Shown here: positions 1 through 38,455 of the stretch, one piece after another
How the letters are laid out: each line of letters starts with the position of its first letter
Position numbering within the stretch: position 1 is the stretch's first letter
Source of the DNA: Synanceia verrucosa
Lineage: Eukaryota; Chordata; Actinopteri; Perciformes; Synanceiidae
Direction: 5' to 3'
NCBI GenBank assembly: GCA_029721515.1
Contig: CM056556.1
Span: 10,126,098-10,190,097 of the forward strand
DNA length: 64,000 nucleotides
Made by a program: the position numbers and the translations under genes
Notes under the pieces: model-generated
Seen by the model: only the letters and a program-made list of their open reading frames with translations
The model's database searches: none
Told to the model about the DNA's origin: nothing

Positions 1-703
1 GTCAACCTGCTGCCAAACCAGGGAAAAGTCACAGTGCATCCTGCACGTGACGGATACATTCAGGTACACACACTGAATAAAACACATGCTGCTTCGACAC
101 AAAAACAAGGGCATTTCGCTGAATAAACTCATTGTAGATGCTTGGACAGTTTATGAGGTAATGTACAAAAAAACTACACACACACAAACATGCATGCATT
201 ATCTCTCCACCCATTCAACCAAATCCTGCCCTATACCGTCTCTTCCCAGCTGCCAGGTGTCAGATACCCCCCAAAATGTAACCTTACACAGCACACACAC
301 AGCACAGAGTTGAGTAATAGATCTCATTATTTATTAAGTTTGCCTCATGAGCTCAACCCTGAATCATTCATTTGCTTAAGCAGCTTTCCCGAGAGAGAGA
401 AAGAGACCAGAGGGGAAAACGTTAGCCTTGTGCTAATGAGAGGACCCACTGCCTCCCTGGTTTGTCTTAATAATTTTGGAATACTTCAAGAGCGAGAGAG
501 ATTAATATCCAATGCCTGGAAAACTAACCCTGTGACCTTTACTCATGCCACTAACCAGCTCCTAGACCTGGAGTTATTCTTGTTCAGTTCTGTGGATTAC
601 CCGTCAACCACTGCTAACGATTGTGCACTAACACTGGATGCAGCTCTGCTGACGAGGCCTCTAACCTGCTGTGTCTAAACTAAAGCTAGCTCTGCTACCC
701 AGC
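1..703. other. Upstream flank of ptprq, no gene recognised
   Basis: Noncoding sequence before the ptprq start codon. The open frames here are short and low in complexity, and none resembles a known protein or has a convincing splice partner. The end nearest 704 presumably holds the ptprq promoter and 5' untranslated region, but I see no clear TATA box or other decisive element. Confidence 0.5.
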
Positions 704-25093
<24,390 letters not shown>

Positions 25094-25944
25094 AGACTGA
25101 CCTATTCCTGGGAGTGAAGACACCTGCTGAGAGGCGACCTGTGCACACACTCCACCACACAAGGTTAGAGGGAGGAGGTGAAGCAAGAAGCATCTGTCAG
25201 TCGACTCAGACTTTGTTGTTCTACTTCAACTTCTCAGCACAATCCCACCTTTAATGAACCTCTTGTCCACTTGTTCTCAAACAGAGTGAGAGGGAAAAAG
25301 GGACAAAGAATTTCAGAAAGCAGGGAGGGTAAAGAGCAAAGCAATGCACTGACTGAGAGCTTTATCATCTCTGTAAGCCTACAAGTACTTTGCACAAACT
25401 GATTTCACTGTGTATTGTAAGTATCGTATTATGTTGATATCATCTATGTTTTTGTAAGTAATTTATTCAGCCAAAATGGTGTTTTGGTTTCAATCTTCTT
25501 GTAATTCTGACTACGTCGAAGCGTTTCTGTTGTGTTTATCCTATCTGTGGAGTGCGAAAGATAAAAGTAACTTGCATTTTTTTCTGGTCTTGATACTTAA
25601 TGGTAACTGCCGTGCATTAGATGTAGTTGTTTTGTCATTGCCATATGAAATCACAAATTACCAGCTTGCTCCTCTTATTGTTTAAAGGACAAAGTACAAG
25701 TCAGCTTCAGTGTTGCTTTCTCATCCGTTAACAAATGAGTCCTGACCCACTGTGCTGGGAGGATACAGGAACACCTTTGCAGACTGATTTCCCTTAAGCT
25801 TCTTTATTCCACCGTCCTCCTCGTACACCTGGAGCACATTCATTCATTAGAGAGGCCAGCAGTGATACAGTAGCAGACACTCTGGAGACCATTCAAGTGT
25901 CAACGTACACAGACAGACAGTTCAGGACTGAGAGTAAAAACTAC

Positions 25945-25950
25945 TTTATT
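25945..25950 (-). promoter_or_regulatory. iqsec3: Candidate iqsec3 polyadenylation signal
   Basis: TTTATT on the plus strand reads AATAAA on the minus strand, about 2.2 kb beyond the iqsec3 stop. A second copy lies at 25803-25808. A long 3' untranslated region would fit a brain-expressed gene, but other sites are possible and no transcript evidence is available. Confidence 0.35.
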
Positions 25951-26320
25951 CTTTCATTCTCTTTGAACAGAAAAAAAATTAGAAATATTCCATTAGTAAA
26001 CATGTTAATCTTTAAGAAATCTCCCTTTTAGAAATATTGTGAGGGCGCAAAGATTAATGACAGTGCTCCACAGTGAGGATGCAGATTGGTGGGGGGGGAG
26101 AGGGGAGAAAATGACACCAATCAACCCAACATGCCCTGACAATAATGATACAAACATAGAATCAAAATCTCCCCATTGTACTGTAAATTAAAAAAAACAA
26201 TATCATGCTGTATAGTACAAGTCAGAGTTTACAGTAAACAGAATGTTTACTGGGGTGTGACTTGAGAAATCAAGCAATTTCTGAGGTGAATCTAAGATGG
26301 ATATTCTGATCCTTTAGCAG

Positions 26321-26321
<1 letters not shown>

Positions 26322-26388
<67 letters not shown>
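26322..26388. repeat. (TG)n microsatellite, about 67 bp
   Basis: An uninterrupted TG/CA dinucleotide run inside the likely 3' untranslated region of iqsec3. It would appear as CA repeats in the iqsec3 transcript. Confidence 0.95.
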
Positions 26389-26390
<2 letters not shown>

Positions 26391-28181
26391 TGTGATTTTC
26401 TGCACATATTCACCAATACAGCATAGCCCTTTACACACCTTAACAGGTGACACAGCCATCTCTTAATAATTCTATAATAATATGATACGTTATAATTTCA
26501 TGATGAATGTAGATCTGTATTAATATCAGTGTGTGTTGCCATGGTAACTGGAGTGTATTCTACAAAAGCTGCCTGTTTCCTGTCACTGGTAGCAGTAGGA
26601 TTTATGACACCCCCTGATATTAAATGTGAATAATAATAATATCTATAATAACTATAATATCCTTTTTTTAAACTAGATTCTTCTCTGTACAAATACGTAG
26701 ATACACACACTGGCAGACCAATCACTTTTTCAGAATAAATCTATATCATCTATATACAATATATCAATATATTCTGTGGTGCAAAAGGTACAAGACGTGC
26801 TCGGTGCGTCTCGGTTGGATGATTTGCGATCTGCTGTACAAACTGGCTCCAGCTCGAACCATCGACACTTGACAGACAACATGATGATCAAATCAACACT
26901 TATTCCATGGACATCTTTAGTTTTTCCCCCTTGAGTAACATTCAGTACAGGAATACATCTCTGCTTATATAACATGTTCAGTGTGCAAGGAAAAATATAA
27001 TTTGTGAGAGGGAAGTGATGTTTTTGTGATGTGACCTTGGTCTACCCTGTGTGGAACAATTTCTATTAATTTTACAGTTTTTTAACTAAAACAGCTAGTT
27101 TTCTGGGTGCAGGTATTGCCTCAATTCAAAGGTAACAGCAATATTCACACAAGATAACCCATTAGGATTAAATGAAGAGGAGGAGTTAGGCTTCATTTGG
27201 GTGTTTTAGCCTTGTTTTGGATTACTGACTGTTGCCTGCTGCCCATGAGTAAGCAGACTGAACACACAGCACACCAGCACGCTGCTCTCAGTACACCTCA
27301 GATATTATAGTGCAGCAAATCCTTTCCTGAGCTCTGTGGCAGCAAAACACCACAGAAACAGGGCAGTCACACACTTCTGTGAATATAGCTGCTCACAAAA
27401 GTTTTGGTAAAACACACAATAATGAAGCACAAAAAAATATGATTGTCGTCAGGATGTGGTTTTGGGTTTGCTTAGTGAGTAGCAACATCCTCGCGTATTG
27501 CACTTTACTGCACATGACCCCTTTTTTTCTCGGCCTTCTTCCTCACACAGTTTCCTAGGAAATGAAGGAAACAAAGTGATGCTCTTGTTTCTTCACATTA
27601 TGCAAAGATGAGAAATAAAAAGAGTGAGGAGAGTGGAAGGTAGATAAGCTCTTCCAAAATGGCTCATCATTCAGTCTAATACTGAAAACAAAGAAATAGG
27701 TGTGAACTTAACATATCATGAAAGAGAGCCCCCCCTCATATTTCAAGCAATCCTTTGTCCTTTCTGGGCTGCCAGTTTGCTTCTCTGACATCGCTCCTCA
27801 TTTTCACAGTCATAGCTCACAGACAATTTTTGGGACGGGTGACATTTAAAAATTGCAAAGTCACAAGACCTTTTAAAGAGTGTGAAATCTAGACAGAGAA
27901 CGCCATCTACCAGGTGACATGTTGGAGACAAAAGAAAGTCCTCCATGTTCAAAAACACCACCATTCAGTCAAGAATATGAATAGATTTGTGTTGGTTTCC
28001 TTTTCCGTTGTCCTTTTATTCGACTCGCACAGTGTAGTCTTCACTCTTTTCTGTTTTTTTTAGCAATCTTTTAATCTTACCATTCAGAGTGAGTTTACCA
28101 GTGCCACAGCATGTGTGTGTTGCTGGGTGTGAATGTGAGGCTCATGTCTGAGCCCTGAGGGTTTGCAGAGCAGACGACGAC

Positions 28182-28601
28182 TCAGACGATGCTGCGTGAG
28201 CCGCTGGAGTTGCGCCTGCGGGTGAGAGGCATGGTGTGGTGGAGGGGCATGGGTGAGTCAGGGGGGCAGAACTGGTGGGGGTGGTTGTAAGGTGGAGGGG
28301 GAGGCGGCAAAGGAGGCTGGGGGCCGTCCCCCTCTCTGACTCGCACAGGTGTGGACATGGCTGACTGGATGAGCTGATGGGCGGCTGGGCCTTGGCTGAG
28401 GAAAGCCTCCATCCGCCCTCGCCCGCTCTGGTCCACGACGATCACCTTGACAATCTGCTGGCATTGGATTAGTGTCTCTGGGCGCAGCTCTCCAGTCTGG
28501 ATGGGGCTGAGCAGGGCGGGTGGCGCAGCCAGGGCCAGAGGTGTGGACTCAATGCTGGGCTGGCTCAGTTGATAGGTCTGCAGCCTGTTGTGAATTGACA
28601 C
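28182..28601 (-). other. iqsec3: iqsec3 exon 14: proline-rich C-terminus with PDZ-type end
   Basis: The exon begins [11 protein letters not shown], the usual junction block, and contains [20 protein letters not shown] and a polyproline stretch before [13 protein letters not shown]. The protein ends NSSGSRSIV followed by TGA at 28182-28184. The last residues S-I-V fit a class I PDZ-binding motif (S/T-x-hydrophobic), consistent with scaffold binding in this family. Acceptor CTAG precedes GTG at 28601. Confidence 0.92.
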
Positions 28602-31600
28602 CTAGTTAAGGAACAGTCAGAGAACGCATGAGGAGTTACCAGCCTGAACGCAGCCTCTACGCAGCCCTCTGGTGTGTTACGCACTTGGGCATGCAGGCAT
28701 GCAGGGAGTATGCAGAGCGAGCGCATGCAAAATACACACTCTCTCTTTTTCTCTCTCAATCATGTTTTTACACATACCAGCCCAGAAAGAGAAAAAGATA
28801 GCAGGATAAGAAAAGGTTTTGGAGATCATGATGGAAACCTTCGGGATTTTACATGTGTGTGCGACCATGGTCAATGAGCGGCAGAATGAGACGCTAAAAG
28901 TTAAAGGGAGTGTCAGGACAGGAGAGAGGTGACACCGAGGGCGTGGTGTCTCCCTAACACACTTATTTACAACTCTAAAGGACTGACTGAGAGGCAGGAG
29001 AGAGAGAGGAAAGAACGTGCAAAGGAATAAAACAGAGAAAAAACTAGAGAACAGCCTCTGTCACTATGCTTAGATAAAGGAAGGGCTGGTTTTTACAGAC
29101 ACGCATCCACCCACACACAATCCACACACTGATAACAGTATCAAGCTTATCTGGCTTTGTAGATGGTATTCTAGGAGCCAGCTGGGCTTATGGTGGCTTG
29201 CAAAGGCTTATACACTAAGGCTGGCAAGCAGCAGTTGATGAAAGAAGGGATGCTGTATAGCAAGCAGAGTGGCCGCTGATCCACTCGTGACGCACAAAAA
29301 GAACGTCGCTATACACACTCCCATCAGCGGCCTTTGTATCTCTGCATGCATAGTGGGGATGTGCCACAGACCGAGCTCTTTTAAAGCAAAGCAAACTTTC
29401 TTCTCAGGATGAGGCGCAGTCCCTATCTAACCGCACACACACTCACGCACACAAAACCACATCCACAGAGTGGGACGGAAGCACTTACCTGAGTTAGGCA
29501 AGAGTGGCTTTTGTACTTACCTCTAGTGTGTTGTTGTTGCCAGTTTTGTCGTACGCATCCTGTTGGCCTGTGAGGAGAAGCAGGTCTGCTTGTTAAGTCA
29601 GTCACATACAGTATTTAAGCTTCATATACAGAATGTTAAAGGGGGAATATCTGGAGTGCCTACAAACTGTGGAACTCAGTTTCCTGTGGTTTTATTCAAT
29701 AAGCTATTCAGAGTTGGCCTCCCTTTCTACATCACATGCAGGCTCAATACAATGTGGTACAACGCAGAGCAGACTGGGCTTTTTCAGAGAGGAGGCTTAA
29801 AGAACCATGCCTTAAAATTGAGTGTTTCAGATAAAGGGTCAATACAATAATAAAATATCTTCTACTAGAGACCCAGAATACCAGTATGAACCTTGATGTG
29901 TCTCATTAAAATCCCACCATTTAATGGATGCCACCATCCATTAAAGGACCAATTCAGGGTTTTGAGAATAAGCTTATTTTCCTTATTTCTGAGATTGAGA
30001 TGATATTAATAGCATCAGCATGGAGACTGGAAGTGTTTAGCATAGAAACAGGAGGCAGGGGAAACAGCTAGCCTTCATTTAAAAAAAAAAAGTAAAGAAA
30101 ATTTAAGCCCTGTGATCATCATCAACTTCTTTTTCATTTATTTATTAATTCACTGTGGTGGGTGTTTGCATGCGCCCCTCTTTCATGAAGTTGTCCTATT
30201 TTCTGCATTGCCTTGAGTAATGTATGCATTGTTATGAGTAATGTATGCGGTGTTGTGCATTTTATGCTGCACGAGCAAAACCAGCACCTGAGGGAGATCC
30301 ATGTCCTGTGTGCGTGTCCACTTGGCCGCCATTGGTGTGTATGCTGTGTGGCTGGATACCTTGTTGCCTCTCCAGTTCCCCTACCACCCAAAAAAAGAGA
30401 TTATAACCAGTACAGTGTGTTTACATTTGTATCCTTTGAAATGTGTGTGCTTCTCTTACACTGGATGTGAATCTGCTCCATCTCGTTGACCTCTGTGATG
30501 GCCTCTCGGAGCTCCTCCGCGAACTTCCTGAGCTCTTCGCCGCTCGGTGAGCAGAAACTCACCAGCTGCTTCTTCTCTGAGGTAAACGGGCTCATCATGG
30601 TGATGCCATGGGCGTAGTCTGATGAGAAACCCCAACAATGTGTCAAGAAGAAAAAGAGCTTTCACCATAACTTTGATTCTAAAAAAGGAGGCAAGATTTT
30701 GTTGCAGCTTTTCCTTGTACTTCACAAAATGTTGCTACTAAGAATACTTCCAAAGACTCACGCTTTGACGTTAATGACCAATGTTTTTCTGTTCTGTTTC
30801 TGCAACTAGGGGTGTGCAGAAATATATGTGCTGAAGATCAGTGCTTTTCTATTTTTCTTTGCTCAGAAACTTAAAGTTCATTTTTCTGCAGACATTTCTG
30901 TTCCCCTCAACATGAAGTGTAATAACTTTGGTGACGCTCTAACCTTTCATGTAGCACCATCATCAGGTCATCTAGGACTAAAACGTGGAGTCCATTAGAG
31001 TTTCAGTTACACTCAAATATCATTTGACAGCTCAGATAATGATTCAAGAAGACTTTTTATGAAATTATAAGTTGACAGCGATCTATTAATTTTGTTTCAC
31101 TGGTGACCCCTCGGTGATGATGAATTCAAAGTAAGAAAAGTAGGTCAGCATTTTCCAGCATCGGGGTGTACCTGCACTGAAAGTAAGCTGTGGAGTAAAA
31201 TAGCATCTTACATTCATTGCTGAAGAGGTGGAACTGCATTCCCAGAAGACCCATAGCTTTACAGAAGGTGTATGAGGCCGAGCTTTTCTTCTTGGGACAC
31301 AGCTTCAGGATCTACAGTCGAATCACATGACAACACAACTTGGCTGAATTATCAGATATTATATCTGCTTATGTGTGAATTGGCAATAAAATAGGCATTG
31401 TAGTGAGTCAGTCAATAGAGGTTGCTCACCAGCAGCAGATCATTGAAGAGGAAGACCTCTCTCTGGAGCTGAGACAGTTTCTGTTTATGAGGCTTGTTGG
31501 CGTCAGGCACCTCAAACAGACGACAGCAACACACCAGACGCCTGTGAGGCACTGCGAGGATCTACGGAGGAGGACAGTGGAATAATACATTCAGGAAAGG

Positions 31601-34600
31601 AGAACGTACAAGTCAGTACAGACAGCTCACTTCAATGAGAAATAAAGGAAAGGCAAACATCACTCACTGTTTTCAGGCCCAGGATGGACTGCTCCACGCG
31701 GCTCACGTAGGTGACGTGGTCTTCATTAGAGCGGAGCTCTCTTTGTTGGATCCTTTCATAAATGCCTGCGACCGTCTCTCTGGGGATGTCTGCTCCGTCA
31801 TCTACACCTGGTGAAAGAATGGTCCAGTAAAAGCAGAACTGGTCAATATCAAAGTAAGATGAGGTCTATAAGCACCACCCCAGTCACTGAATTTTAAATT
31901 AGTTGTATTTCATGGTAGTTTTTGCAGCTGTAAATGGGAAACTGTGGTTTTATGCCAGTATGTGTGCCTGGTACTTGTTCCTTATCACTGCTGTACAGCT
32001 CAAGGAGAAAACGCTTCAGCTCACAAATTAAACACACTTGTGTAATATCACATGATTAAAATATTGAAACGTATTAAATGGTGTTATTTCCATTAACTCA
32101 CAGCTCTAGTAGCAGTAAATGCATAAATCTGTTAAACTGCTGGACAAAGCTGGTGTTTGGAGCCTCAGGTGATGATGAGATGCCTCTGAAAGCCCGAGTT
32201 CATATCGTTAAATCTGAAGTCAACCTCAATTAAATGGGTCAATGCCACGGCCTCCGGAGCAGAGCTCTGAATCAAGGATATCAGAAATCTCTTCCGGCAC
32301 TGCTGATGGTTTTCTAGATGGTAGCGAGCGTAGGCAAGCACCCGCTGCCTCTTTGAGTAATTTACTTCACTTCAACAGGCTGCCACTCAAAAGACTGATA
32401 GTTAGGTTGATAAGAGAGTCATTGTTGTAAAACTTTGACTTTCCCTGCCTTTTGCCCTCTATGTCAGCCTCATTATCATTCAGGAATATCTCTCCAGTAT
32501 ATCTTTTCATGATCTGCCCTAAAAGGTTAGAAATGTGCATGTGTGTGCGTGTGGTCATGTGACCAGTGTTCAAACTCTCTGTTTGTAAAACCTGAAAGTC
32601 ATTATAACACATGCATGCACCCAAGATATAAGCTCACACTCTCTATCCCTGGTGTACAAATATGTATATGGATACACTAACCTCTTAGGTTGCGTATGAA
32701 GTCATCGAGGCCCATTTTGCGCTGCGGTTTGATGTTGGGTGAATACATGTCAGTGTTGAGGAGGACCACAGCGAAGGCCAGGATGAAGATGGTGTCTGGG
32801 TTGTGAAACTGCTGCACCACATCAGGATTACACATACAGTACCTCTGGCTGGAGGAAAAAATGGACGACAAATCTATTATTCGTGCTCTTATTGCTTCTT
32901 GGTCTTGATATGGATCTAGATTATTGATCATTATATCACTATTATAGACAGAAAAAGAAGTGACGTAAGGCTTTATCTACTCACTACGATAACATCCAAT
33001 GTACAGCCAGATTCTAATATTAATAAAATAATACAATAAATCAACAACATCAACTGGGTGAACATGTTAATAAATTGAGGACTATGATTTCTTAATGCAA
33101 ATAGGTGTTCCTAATATGTCGTCCATCCCATTTATGGGGGAAGGGAAACTGAATGTTATAACCCCTGTCTCTTCAGGCTCACAGAATGCACCCTGGGTAA
33201 TGTACCCAGACTTAATGATGCACTCCCTGGCTTTGTTATTGTGCCTAACTGCACCCTCAAATGCCCTCTCAGAGTGCATCATTAGATCAGTACAAATTGT
33301 TATAAGTTATAAAAAGCAATATAGAGCATGACCTTTAAAAAGTTCCTGCTGTGAGATGGACACAGTCTGATTCAAAGGCCAATCTATCACCGTACAAGCT
33401 GCACTGGTTTCTAATCTGACTGACTGTAACTTCTACTCAGATGTGAGGAGCAGCCACTCTACTATAAATAAGACTGACAGGAGACAGAAGACATTTGACT
33501 AAATGGCTCTGCCTTAGGTGAGGTAACGCTGCCCAGTCTGCTTTGGAATCAGAGATGCCTCATAGGGACTTGCTTTGCTCCATCTCTACCCCACTTCCAC
33601 CCCTCCTTCCCCCTCAGCTCCCTCCCTATCGTTCTTACTGTCACTTACACTTACACAGTGGGCCATTTCAATGGTGGGAGGCTTTTTATCTCTGGAGCCA
33701 GGCAGAATGCAGACATGGAGAGGGCTGCTCTGCTCCAGAGGACTATGCACTTGTCAGAGCATATGCAAGCGAGAGGCCACATCTGAGACCTGCACAACCA
33801 GAAAGCCTTTTCCCAGAACCCACACAACATCTAAGGCCAGAGCGCTCATAGGATATCAACTGACTGCAGCCCAGTTCAGTAGCAATGCCTTTGTTTGAGG
33901 GAGAATACATCCTGCTCAGCACAAACACTGCTACAGCTATAATATGCACATAGACACACAGAAACACAGAGGCTCAGATGAGCAGCAAATTCATCATTCA
34001 TTCAAAGCAAAGGAGAGTCTACCATGTGTGAGCCGATGGACATGTGCATGGATGTGAAAGGGCATCATGTAAGTAAGTGAATAAATAACGAAGCAGTGTG
34101 GTTAGGCCTGTGTTCGTGCCTGTGTTTATGCTTCATTCACACGTTTTCAAGCATGGATCTCTGTCTTATGTAACCAGTTTATTTAAACACTAGCTCCCGA
34201 TCTCTTCTCTTCATATCTGCATATGAAAGTTGCATGACAGCTGGCACAAATACCGCTTCGTATAAAAGAACTACTCACGACAAGAGTACAACACTCTTCA
34301 AACAGATGACATAACAGCTGTTATGTAACAGACATGGCATCGGATGTCTGGTCGTCCCAATAAAAGCCCTTTAGTTTCTGACTTATACTTGCAGATGCAG
34401 CTACAGAAAGTGTGGTCTCAGATCTCTGATGAATTTGTAATATGCACCCAGGGGCTCAGCATGTATGATTGAGTGAGATGTGATTAACTGATGACCGCAG
34501 TGGGTGTTCTGATTGGCCCTCAAATCACAAGCAGAGAGAGGAAGTGTCATGACTGCTCCATTTCCTCTCTTCCCTCACCACTCTGTGCTTGAACACATTT

Positions 34601-36797
34601 TTCCTCAAGAGATGGTGCTGGTGCTAGTTACTTCCACCAAGGAGGTTATGTTTTCACCGGGGTTTGTTTATTTGTTTGATGGTTTGTTATGGACAGATTT
34701 TGACGAAATTTTCAGGGTTGGTCAGAAGTGGCCTAACGTAAAACTGATTAATTTTGGTTGTGATTGGATCCAATTCAACGTCGCCACCAAAAATTAATCA
34801 GTTTTAAGTTAGGCCATTTTCGGCCAATCCTGAAAATTTCAAAAAACGTCCGTAACTTTTTGAGTTACTTTGCAAACCAACAAACATACACACAAATAAA
34901 CAAGCCCCAGTGAAAACATAACCTCCTCGGCAGCGGGGGTAACTTGATATAAAAAGCCGCCGCCGCCTTGGCAGTGGTCTGCGCTCTCTGAGTGCTTTTC
35001 TAGTTTAGTATATTTTTGTTCATATTGTTTACAAATCCACTGAAAAGACCAAACCGGACAATTGATTATGTGCAAATGTTTTATTGTAATGTACATTATG
35101 ATGAATGTGGTGTTTATTTTAGCCATCCTACAAAATGTGTCCTAGTGCTGTAAATTCTTTATTAACCCACTGCTGAAAATAGTCCCCAACATGTGTGCTG
35201 ATTCCTGTCAAATTAACACTGGCTTTTATGAAAATGAAACTATACATCTGTGACCCATTTTTATCAGCTATCAACTAGCTGATGGCTCTAGAGATGGCAA
35301 TGTTGAGCTCAGGGTCAGTCTACAACAAAATCGAAGAAAGCAGCTCTGACAGACAAAAGCCACACATTATGGATGCAGAAATGTGTTGGTAGACAATTAA
35401 CATGCAGTTCATTTTCTAATGTGATTCCCCTCCCCTACAATAAGACCACCTTATAAAGAAGAACGTCCTGGTTGGTGAGTTCAAAGGGTCAGTGGGTCAA
35501 CTCATGATAGTGACATTGTTGATAATCCTCAGGCAAAGAGCAGCAGAGGGAGATTAAATGTACACAACAATGTGACCAATTACTTTGAAACAGAAAACAA
35601 TGATGGCCATTTTTATTGCCTTCTCAGTCCTGGGAGCAATCTTTGTGTATTACCAGGACTTTTCAAGGACGCTGTCAGCCAGTGGGAAGGGACCAGTTGC
35701 AATTCCACTTTGTCAGGTCACTTCTATTTGTTTTCACCTCAAAGACTTTTCAGTCAGAAGGTACAACAGCATCATAAAAAACGTGTTTCTGTCTAGGAGG
35801 CAAAGCCAGATAGTCCTCTAAAAGACACAAAGGGAATATGTGTGTCTCTTCAAGGTCCTTTTGGTATTAAAAGTAGTCCTTTTCAACAGATATGCTCATA
35901 AAGAGTAGTGACTGAAGGACAAGACAAAACAAGCAGAAATCCAGCTCAGACCAAAGCCTTGTGAGTACCAAACATGCTCTTTGACATATATATATGTGTG
36001 ACTTTGGATGGAAATGGATACAAAACTGTCACACACATACAAGTATCCTGGAGAGGCTGAGGACTTGTCCAGAAAGTGTCATCCAGCCGAGAAAGTTGTG
36101 AAATGGAGCATCTATTTCTGTTCCGATGGAACGCACACTGATTGCCTGCAGCTCAGATCACCACTGTGATTGGCTGACAATCAAACACTGGCAAGTTTAG
36201 TCAAAGGTTAGAGGCAATCACTGTAATTTGTTAATGATACACAGCTTTGGTTTCATCAGAGCTGCTGCAGTAAGCTGACAGAACAACACAGTTGCCCTAT
36301 TAGTATGCCATTCTGGATACCTCTGCTACCCTTAGGCTGTGAGATGAGATCAGAAAATACTTTTCTACTTTATTGCAAAATATGTGAGCTGGGTTCCATG
36401 TTTTGTTTTGCATAGGTGGCCACAGGCAAAATGTCTGTTCATTTCAAAAGGTTCACAGTGCCCTTACCAGCCCTGCTCAGTCATGTGACGGACTGTTGTT
36501 GTGATGAATTGTGTTACAGGATGAAGCCAGGGCCAGTTAGTCAGGGAGGCCTGGTTTTGAGCGAGTTGACAGTCTCACCTAAAGGCTTCGATGAGTCTCT
36601 CCACTTTCTGTGCTTCTCCCTGAACACGAACATGAGCCTGGAATTTTCTCAGGGCTTCGTCGAGCTCCATGCCTGAGAAATCCATCTCATCCACGACACA
36701 GCTATTAAGGGAGAAACAGAAAGAAAAGTCAAGAGAAAGGAGAGGGAGATTGGATTTAGTCGCAGTGTGTCACTGTAATGAGAAGGTGAGTGAGCGA

Positions 36798-36859
<62 letters not shown>

Positions 36860-38405
36860 CAAACTATGAGTGCTGATGGCAAATCTTCCTCTTACAGTCA
36901 TACCTCCATTAAGCAACCACTGACCTGGAAGATGCACATAGAGACAACATGTTTGCACACGCACACACTTTGTGCAAACATCAATAGGAAAGACGGTCTG
37001 ATGATAGTGAGAGATAAGAGGAAAGGAAAGAGGGGGATGAGAGGGCGAAATAATGAAATGCAAAGAGCGAGGGGGCAGGAGAGAGGTACATGAAAGGCTG
37101 AGGGCAGGCTGAAGCACTGGAAGAAGTGCATGTGCATTTATGTGCATGTGCGTATTTGTGTGTTTGAGTGAAAGAAAGCGAGGGTGTGTGTGTTCAGTGC
37201 AGTGACCTATTTCTACAGTCTCTGCAACAACCTCAGCAAAAAGCCTCTCTATCCTGGATCTCTGTCGACACGGGCTGGATGCAAAAAGGATGGGTGTGCA
37301 GGCATTAAGTAAATGCATGTTTTCATGGATGTGTTGCATATTTGCATGCAAGAGCTGCATGACAAGTGAGTCTGTGAGTGTGTGCTTGTTATGTGTGTGT
37401 GTGTCAGGTTAGGTCTAGTCATTAGTTCTTTTTTAGATATTTTAAAATGCCTGAATTCATTAAAGTTAAATGAGTGTTGGATGATGAGAAGTCCTAGAGG
37501 TGCTCAGAATAAATCAAAGTTTGAACATCTCTGGTATTGTGGCAGTGAAACAATCCATTGTACTGATGAGGAACATTTAATGTGGTGAAAAATCCATCAA
37601 GTCTGTCAAATAAATAGATTTCGATCTGGATGCTCTGCAGCTCTTTTTTTCTATAGAAAAGAACTAGAACAATAGAGAGTCTGTATGATGAACTAAAGTG
37701 TGCCATACAGAAGAGAGGGATTTTTTTTTCCCAAAAAGTTGTTTTCGTCACTGCATTTCAAAGTGTGGTGTTTGAAGGATACAGGTGTTTAGGAGTCAAA
37801 GAGGGTAAAACAGAGATGCTTTTGAGTTAAAGTTTTAACATTGACAGTAGGAATAGTAGTGAGGACCAAGAGGCCAAGAGGATATATCTGTCTTTGTTGC
37901 TTGACTGTGACTGACCATAAAATCCTTCAGCTATATGGAAGTACAATACTAAATCACTACAGTACCAAATGAATGGCTTATAAATGATCTACAAAGTAAC
38001 AGTAAATCATTTATTAACATTATTTTTTTTTTAAATCATTAAGTCATCCCCAGGAGCCCTGAGCAAACTCCACTGACTGAAAAAGCTCCAAAAAGCAGGG
38101 AATTCATAGGGATTTCAATCCAGTGACTGTCTGATGTCTATGTGTGATGTGCAGGCCTATGTTTACATATATAAATAATGAGGGCTCACTCAAGCACATC
38201 TCTGTTGAATTGCAGCTTGCTGTTCCCCAAGAACTCCCCGATCATCTGTCTGCTCAGGCCCTTCCTCTGCAGCAGGAAGTGCGCCACTCCAATGGCCGTG
38301 TCCGGGACGAAACCACGCGTGATCAGGAAGTGGATGCCTCTCTCTGGGTTCCTGCCCACAGACAACAGAAAAGCAAAGATAGAGTTAGAAGTTAAACACT
38401 CTGTG

Positions 38406-38455
<50 letters not shown>

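Larger units (their letters stand above)
25094..28181. other. Convergent 3' region between ptprq and iqsec3
   Basis: No protein-coding gene is seen here. The left part should carry the ptprq 3' untranslated region, but I found no clear AATAAA on the plus strand. The right part, up to 28181, is the likely iqsec3 3' untranslated region on the minus strand. It contains a long TG microsatellite and AT-rich stretches. The open frames inside are short and unlike known proteins. Confidence 0.5.
32682..38351 (-). other. iqsec3: iqsec3 exons 6-8: Sec7 catalytic domain
   Basis: Exon 6 (38190-38351) encodes [20 protein letters not shown] and [20 protein letters not shown]. Exon 7 (36579-36701) encodes [20 protein letters not shown] and [15 protein letters not shown], where the Glu of GEAQK (about residue 695) is the glutamic finger that expels GDP. 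Exon 8 (32682-32848) encodes [20 protein letters not shown] and [20 protein letters not shown], the hydrophobic groove. All key Sec7 residues are intact, so the protein should be an active Arf GEF. Confidence 0.94.

Noticed and set aside
190..678. Open frame of 162 codons on the plus strand before ptprq
   Set aside because: No recognisable domain, mixed composition, no family resemblance and no splice context.
36770..37360. Minus-strand open frame of 196 codons
   Set aside because: Its end is translated TG/CA repeat and the rest is low-complexity Ser/Leu/His sequence inside an iqsec3 intron.
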